This document shows positions 58,573 to 64,000 of a DNA stretch of 64,000 nt, in pieces (within the stretch, counting starts at the first letter, position 1; every line of letters starts with the position of its first letter). Origin of the DNA: Cylicocyclus nassatus (taxonomy: Eukaryota; Nematoda; Chromadorea; Rhabditida; Strongylidae); contig CATQJL010000305.1 in assembly GCA_958299035.1 (NCBI GenBank), positions 33,679,733 through 33,743,732 on the forward strand, written 5' to 3'. The position numbers were made by a program, and so were the translations under genes. The notes under the pieces are model-generated. The model saw only the letters and a program-made list of their open reading frames with translations, had not been told where the DNA came from and did no database searches.

Positions 58573-61500
58573 GCCCCCCTTTCCACTTCTTTGCTATGCT
58601 CAGGAAGTTACTAGAGTTAGCAGTAAGAAATAAGCAAATCGGGAAGCCCTCACATTCAATCAATTCGCTGAGAAGCCTCAGGAAGTCGTTTCACTGCACA
58701 TGATTGAGATCTTAACGACTTCGCACTTTCCTTTTCCAATACCCATCACATAATTTTGAAAAAAGATATTACTGCTTCATATATTTTCCTTCTTCCTATA
58801 CATGTTAGTCGTTTGCGCTAATAAGCATGAATGTCAAGTAAACAAGAAGAAAAACGTCTTGATTATCCATTTCTCGCGTCTGAATTTCATACCTCAGACC
58901 TCTACCGTTATCTCTTTCCAATTCCTCAATTCATTAACTTGTTTATGGAAGGTGGTGTAAGCTTTTTTCTTCAACTGGAATGAAGAGGCTTCGGAACGCA
59001 TTACCACCAAGATCTCTCATCAAACCAATCACAGCCTAAAGCTTGTTTTCTCCAATTCAGTCACAATTCTAATTATGAAGTATCAGTGTTCCTCCCTGGT
59101 TTATTACTATTAGGCATTGGCTAGTAGGATATCCAGGACTAGCAGTACTTCAATTTCAAAATAGTGGGTCTTGTTTTGTCGTAGTAATGTAATTTGAACA
59201 TTTATATGATTTTTCCATTTCACTCATAATCTTTTGATTTTCTTCTTCTTCTCAGCCAGCTCTGCTTCTTTTCCTAGTATCAAATATAACTCATTATTTG
59301 CTCAAATATACTCAGGAAATGTCGAAAAATTGGGCAAAAATAAGCGAATTCTAACTCTGTCAAAATGTCTGGAAGTGTTGAAACTTTTACCAACCCCGAA
59401 TTTAGTTCGGTATTTTTGATGAACAATCGCAAATTTTGATTCTTCTTTGCATGGTTTGTGCTGAACGATTATGCCCTTTATACGGTGACTCTTTGTCGTT
59501 CTTTCGATATAACATAGCCTTTGATAAATCTGCAAAGACTTTTCTCAGCTTGCGTAAGTATGTGACAAGTTTCATTCTACGATGTTAAAAGGGAATTTTC
59601 TAGTGTTCAGCAGCTAAAAATGTAGATGAGCGAATTTGTAACTGGTGATGCCCCTGCTCAACCTTTGGCTGCACTTCTGCATTAAAGAAAGATTTTTCCA
59701 CAAAAAAAGCAAAATTCCATAGAGTTTGATCAAGCTTCAAGAATAGTTAGTGTGCTTCCTTAGAACAATTATACACATGTTGTTAAAAAAAAGAGGTTTG
59801 TGTCACTTGCTCCTGGCGTTAAAATTTTGTGGAGTAGCCAAAAACAGCAAAAATTTTTATCGTTTCTACTAGATAAGATTGTTTTGTTGTTTCGTAGTGG
59901 CACATGATGATCATTCTTGTCGGTGACAGTGATTCTCGTAAATTTTGGTGTGAATGTGTGGTTTTGGCAAATCTGGATCAAGCATCCGGAGACTTTCTAG
60001 AACCCAATGGTAATCTCCGTTCTTATGCTTATCGTATTCCAACTTTCCTGCTCCGTCCAAAAACTTCCCCACTATTTTCTTTCTGATCATTTCTCCTCTA
60101 CAGCATGCAAAAATATATCTATCTAAATCGCAAAAGATAGAAGAATAAAACTGCTTTAACAAGTCAAACATTATCTATCTTATGCCTTTGGATCTTAAGA
60201 AAATAGTGGTTCAAAGAACCATCTTTCTCTCTATTTGGGAAATAACGAAAAAATTCATGACTTACTAGTTATCACTCTATCACTATGCTGTAATGTCACT
60301 TTTTTCCCGGATTGACGCAAATGGTTCCAAACAAACATGGTTTATTTCACGTTTCCCACTTTATCAACAAAGAGTGATCTTTTTCAATCATAGTATGCGA
60401 AGTACTTTGATGCCAGTCGGATAATTTCTCAGAAATCATTTTTTATTTACTGTGATCAATGAAAGAGGGGCAAAGTAATTTCAAACATACGGAGCTCTTC
60501 GCTAACAAGGGAATCGTTTTCAAATCGCAGCAAACCAAAGTAAGATGCACTTCTTTAGGTGCTTTTTGATGAGCAGATCTGCTCTCTGTGTTTGCAGGAT
60601 TCCTGGAAAAAAATTATGAGCGGTTGAAGGTATCAAGTCATTCGGGTCCCAATGCATGATGTAAGAGTATTATTTCTGTAACATTTGTCTTTCTTTACAA
60701 CCAAGCATTTTAAGGAAGAAAATACCACTACTCATCAGTAATGAAATTGATTCATTCACAATAACCAGCAATTTACAACAGTTTCATCATAAGTTTTCTT
60801 TGATTATTTCTCAGCATCTTCTGTTGTATGTTCTATAATTTTTCCAATATTTCGGAATTGGAGGAAACTCCCAGCAGGTCGTGGCTTGAGCTTTGCTAAT
60901 GGATGATGAAAAACCGCAAAGAAAAACCCGGTGATTCCCGATCCTTCCTTTATAAGTATAGGAAGGAAATGATCTAACTAACACTCGTTGGGTGTAGCAG
61001 GCGGTTAGCCAATTCTGCTGGTAATTTATGGTTATCGAGAAAAACCAGTTTATGCACATCTTTTCTAGGCAATCATGTGAAGAAATGTGCTCCAAATTGT
61101 CAACGAGAAAAAGAGGAAAGCAAATTTGAGTCAGTTCAGGCAAAAGTAGTCTTCGAGAAATTAGACATTGATGCAAGAATATCCGTAGTTCCGACTGAGC
61201 AACACTAACCTATTTATCCCGACCTGCTTGCTAGACTCTTAGAGCCGTGATTTGAAAAATGAAATAATGAGTCTCTGAAATTTCCTTTGCCATGATTTAT
61301 CAAGGAGGTCCACTCTTCATTTCTTGCGATTCATGGCGCTTTACTCGAAATTCCGGTCGGAATTATCAAATATCCAAAAGATTTAGCCAACTTTGCTTTC
61401 TTTCGCAGCATAAAGGAGGTGATGGAAGCTGCTTGAACTCAAGCTCGGTACGAGGTGGCACCGTGAACTTTTGGATGGAGAGAGGCAAGAATAATGAAAA

Positions 61501-62497
61501 AAGGTGGTGCTAAAAAAGCGACGATTTACCTAAAACCGAGGGGCATGGCAAGACTGAGAACAAAGCTGAATGACTTGAGTACAGTAGTTGTGTATTGAAG
61601 TATAGAAACGACAATGGAAAAATTGTGTGATACACACGACATTTTTCTTCTTGGCGTAAATTTGGCTGGCACCGAGCGGCGCCTTCGCTAGTTTGGAAAA
61701 TATAAGGTTGTAAAAAACTTCCAGTTCTTTGCATAGCTGCCAGAAACGCAAACGAATGCAAGATGCTGGTTTGGGGTATGCTGTAAACGTGTAATGACCT
61801 CAGCTACCAAATACGCTATTCAGTATAAAAGAGCAAGAGGTTTTTGGGCCTTTTTCCAAGCAAGAACAAGCTCATTGGTTTCAGGATTCAAAAATCAAAC
61901 TCTCGAGCTGTGAAACGCAGCTAGCATCATTCTTGGAGAAAAACTTCCACGAAATACATAAACAGCAGTCTAAGCTTATCAGTACCCATGACCAAAATAT
62001 GATTGACAGCCAGTCATGTTGAAGATATAAAGAAAACAATTTAACTCAACTCCACTTGCAGAACTTTCTGTGCAACTTGTGCCACGCTTTCCTGTCGCAT
62101 AACCAGAAATTGAACCTAGTTCCCTCTAGCGCTTACCACATACACATACAGTTTTGTCGCTATCATTCATTATTCGCCAAAATGAGACATTCTTATTTCA
62201 TACAGCATTTTGATCGCAACGGAAATGCGAGTGTATAATTTTTTACATGTCGAAAATCATAATCAATTTCAGATCCTGATAAAATTCAAATCATTTTTCC
62301 AAATCTTTTTCTAGGGACGTATGCTAGCACGCGATTTATTTTATACAGTACCGCAAATTCCCTCCCCCCTCCCCCTCTTCCCCGCTTTCCATTCTCTTTG
62401 CAAAATTTGTGGGGTGATACATGTTTGTTATGTGCGATTGTGCCTTCGTATGGGCTGACAACGATATCCGACATGTTCATGTGCCGCTCGCTCTGAG
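58573..62497. other. Long stretch with no recognised gene
   Basis: Frames up to 121 codons (60811-61176, minus) have no family signature, no splice context and ordinary base composition. No tRNA, rRNA or clear transposon was seen. Confidence 0.4.
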
Positions 62498-62717
62498 TTA
62501 AGGGCCGGGCATACTTCACGCGATTTGGCAAGATTCCGACTGTCCATAACTCATTGTAGCACATTTTAAAGGTACAAGAGATAGGGCAGTTCATCAATCC
62601 ACGTTCACGTAAATTATACACACTATGCATGTGCAGTTTGCTTGTGTTAGATCTGACGAATGGTGGTGATCTGGCGAGTTGCCAAATTGCGACAAAGTGG
62701 TTTGCCTGGCCCGTTAG
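62498..62717. mobile_element. MITE with GGGCCGGGCA termini, about 220 bp
   Basis: TTAAGGGCCGGGCATACTTC...CGCGATTTGGCAAG and GTTGCCAAATTGCGACAAAG...GCCTGGCCCGTTAG are inverted. TTAA/TTAG at the edges may be a decayed target duplication. The CACGCGATTT and GGGCCGGGCA blocks are shared with the MITE at 6394-6642. Confidence 0.7.
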
Positions 62718-63201
62718 GCGGAGCTTTTCAGCTTATCAATTCACCCGAAAAGAATTTTCTAGGAAATTCCTAGGAATCAAAAAACAAACTTGAAACGAAT
62801 TCATCGCGTAACTTAATTTTGAAAATTGAGTTGGTAAGGAGACATATGATGCTCCCCTCTGTCCATTTTGTAAATCTGTGCAATGATTGGAGAGTGAGTG
62901 TGTGAGTTTACATATTCGCTAAAGTGCAGGCAGACGCAACGTTGCAGTGCATGACGAATTATCAAAAATTACTCGCACTAAACACTACGCCTGTAATCAT
63001 TCCCACTGCTGCACTATTCGGGGGTTCTTGAAAGGCGGAGTCCGAGACCAGTCATCGTCCCCGAGTCGAGTTCTCCAGCAGTAGTCTCCTCGCCCACAAG
63101 AGCATTTATATCTACAAAAGGACATGCCTTTTATTACTTGTTCTAATCACCTTTTCTAACCTTCCATCTCTTTTTGCTCAGTTGCATTGCGCTCACTTCT
63201 A

Positions 63202-64000
63202 TTAGGTTGTCCCAAAAGTTTTATCCGTTTTCTTCCATCGCTCACAAAAATTAACAGAACACCAATCCATGGACAACTTAGGTACCATTTGATTCAGATT
63301 TTTATCCTCTTTCTTACATCCAAATTTGCTCTCTGACCTGCCCTTTCTCAGAAATGTTATCGCCATGGCTTTTTTAGCAGCTCAGCAGTAAAGCCAGATC
63401 TTCCTGGATTTTAAAATTTTTTATCCTGACATTCTCAAACGGTGGTAATTGGTAGAGCAACTTTTGGCTATACTGTGCCTATTTTGGATTACATGAGCCA
63501 CGTTTACCAAGTCCGTTTACAATTATTTATTCAATAAAAACAGCAGCTTTTTGATTACGCTTACCACGGAAAAGTACCGAAAATTCCAAAAAGCCGTTTT
63601 TTCAAAGCTCAAACCTTTACGTTGGATAAATAATGTTTAATAAGAATCATGTTTCAATTCGTAGGAATTTCAAATGCTTTCGTGTATTTGCGGCAGTTGC
63701 ATGTTTCACGACTTCGCCAAAAATCGAGACCTCCGAAAAAAATAATTTCTTAAAGCTAAAAACAGCACTAGGAGAAGATAAAGATATTACCTTGTAGTCC
63801 GCGACTTGCTCTATTTGATCCATACTTAACCTTACCCGAAACTTTAGAATGAAATTTTCAAAAAATTAGCCTAACTTTGATCAAGTAAAGTTGACGGGTG
63901 GAGAATTTTGGCATTTATCGAAGAAAACATACAAGATTGTGGTTCGAAAATGTATCCTTAAGAAAGAGGAGGAAAAGCTGCACTGTATGCATCTTGAAAC
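63202..64000. mobile_element. Mariner-type element, 5' end, truncated by window edge
   Basis: TTAGGTTGTCCCAAAAGTTT at 63202 after a TA is a typical mariner terminus. The matching right end is not in the window. The conserved CTTGTAG...GACTTGCTCTATTTGAT motif at about 63790-63817 supports an element of the same kind as those at 36-38 kb. No transposase frame is visible. Confidence 0.5.

Noticed and set aside
57624..58703. Pair of frames starting MCLAGTSLRCENMARVRNF
   Set aside because: Same cause: the two arms of the foldback element at 57752-58572 read outward.

Overview
The window looks like repeat-dense, AT-rich DNA from a nematode, most probably of the Rhabditina (clade V). Three things support this. 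There is one compact multi-exon gene with short introns ending in TTTTCAG-type acceptors. There are many short inverted-repeat transposons. A retrocopy of an lsm-6 mRNA still begins with an SL2-family spliced-leader sequence, and SL2 trans-splicing is known from this group. A parasitic strongylid-type genome is my inference from the repeat load; I cannot name the species.

Layout. 1-345 is GC-rich minisatellite-like DNA. About 346-11,390 (copy A) and 12,555-20,045 (copy B) are two direct, diverged copies of one segment. Each was later hit by different transposons: a MULE-like element with a 10-bp target duplication and a Helitron-like element in B, and a 5'-truncated LINE in A. Each copy therefore shows the empty site of the other. 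20,046-23,000 holds two weak candidate exons and a mariner-type MITE carrying a second MITE. 23,041-30,324 is the only clear protein-coding gene: a 13-exon SLC1-family glutamate transporter (glt), 499 aa as reconstructed. Its two long introns are swollen by transposons: a mariner MITE plus a tRNA-like repeat in intron 9, and a small MITE plus a 1.45-kb Helitron-like inverted repeat in intron 12.

From 30,325 to the end I find no certain functional gene. The sequence is a succession of foldback elements (31.7-33.7, 35.0-36.1, 41.8, 55.8-56.3 and 57.8-58.6 kb), mariner-type MITEs (36.2-37.9 with one nested inside another, 46.9-47.7, 48.9-49.9 and 63.2 kb), small MITEs, tandem repeats, a candidate small secreted protein gene on the minus strand near 34.5 kb, and the processed lsm-6 pseudogene at 39.8-40.2 kb.

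All alignments were done by eye. Exon borders come from open frames, GT-AG sites and family conservation. Element boundaries rest on terminal repeats, target duplications and paralogous empty sites.
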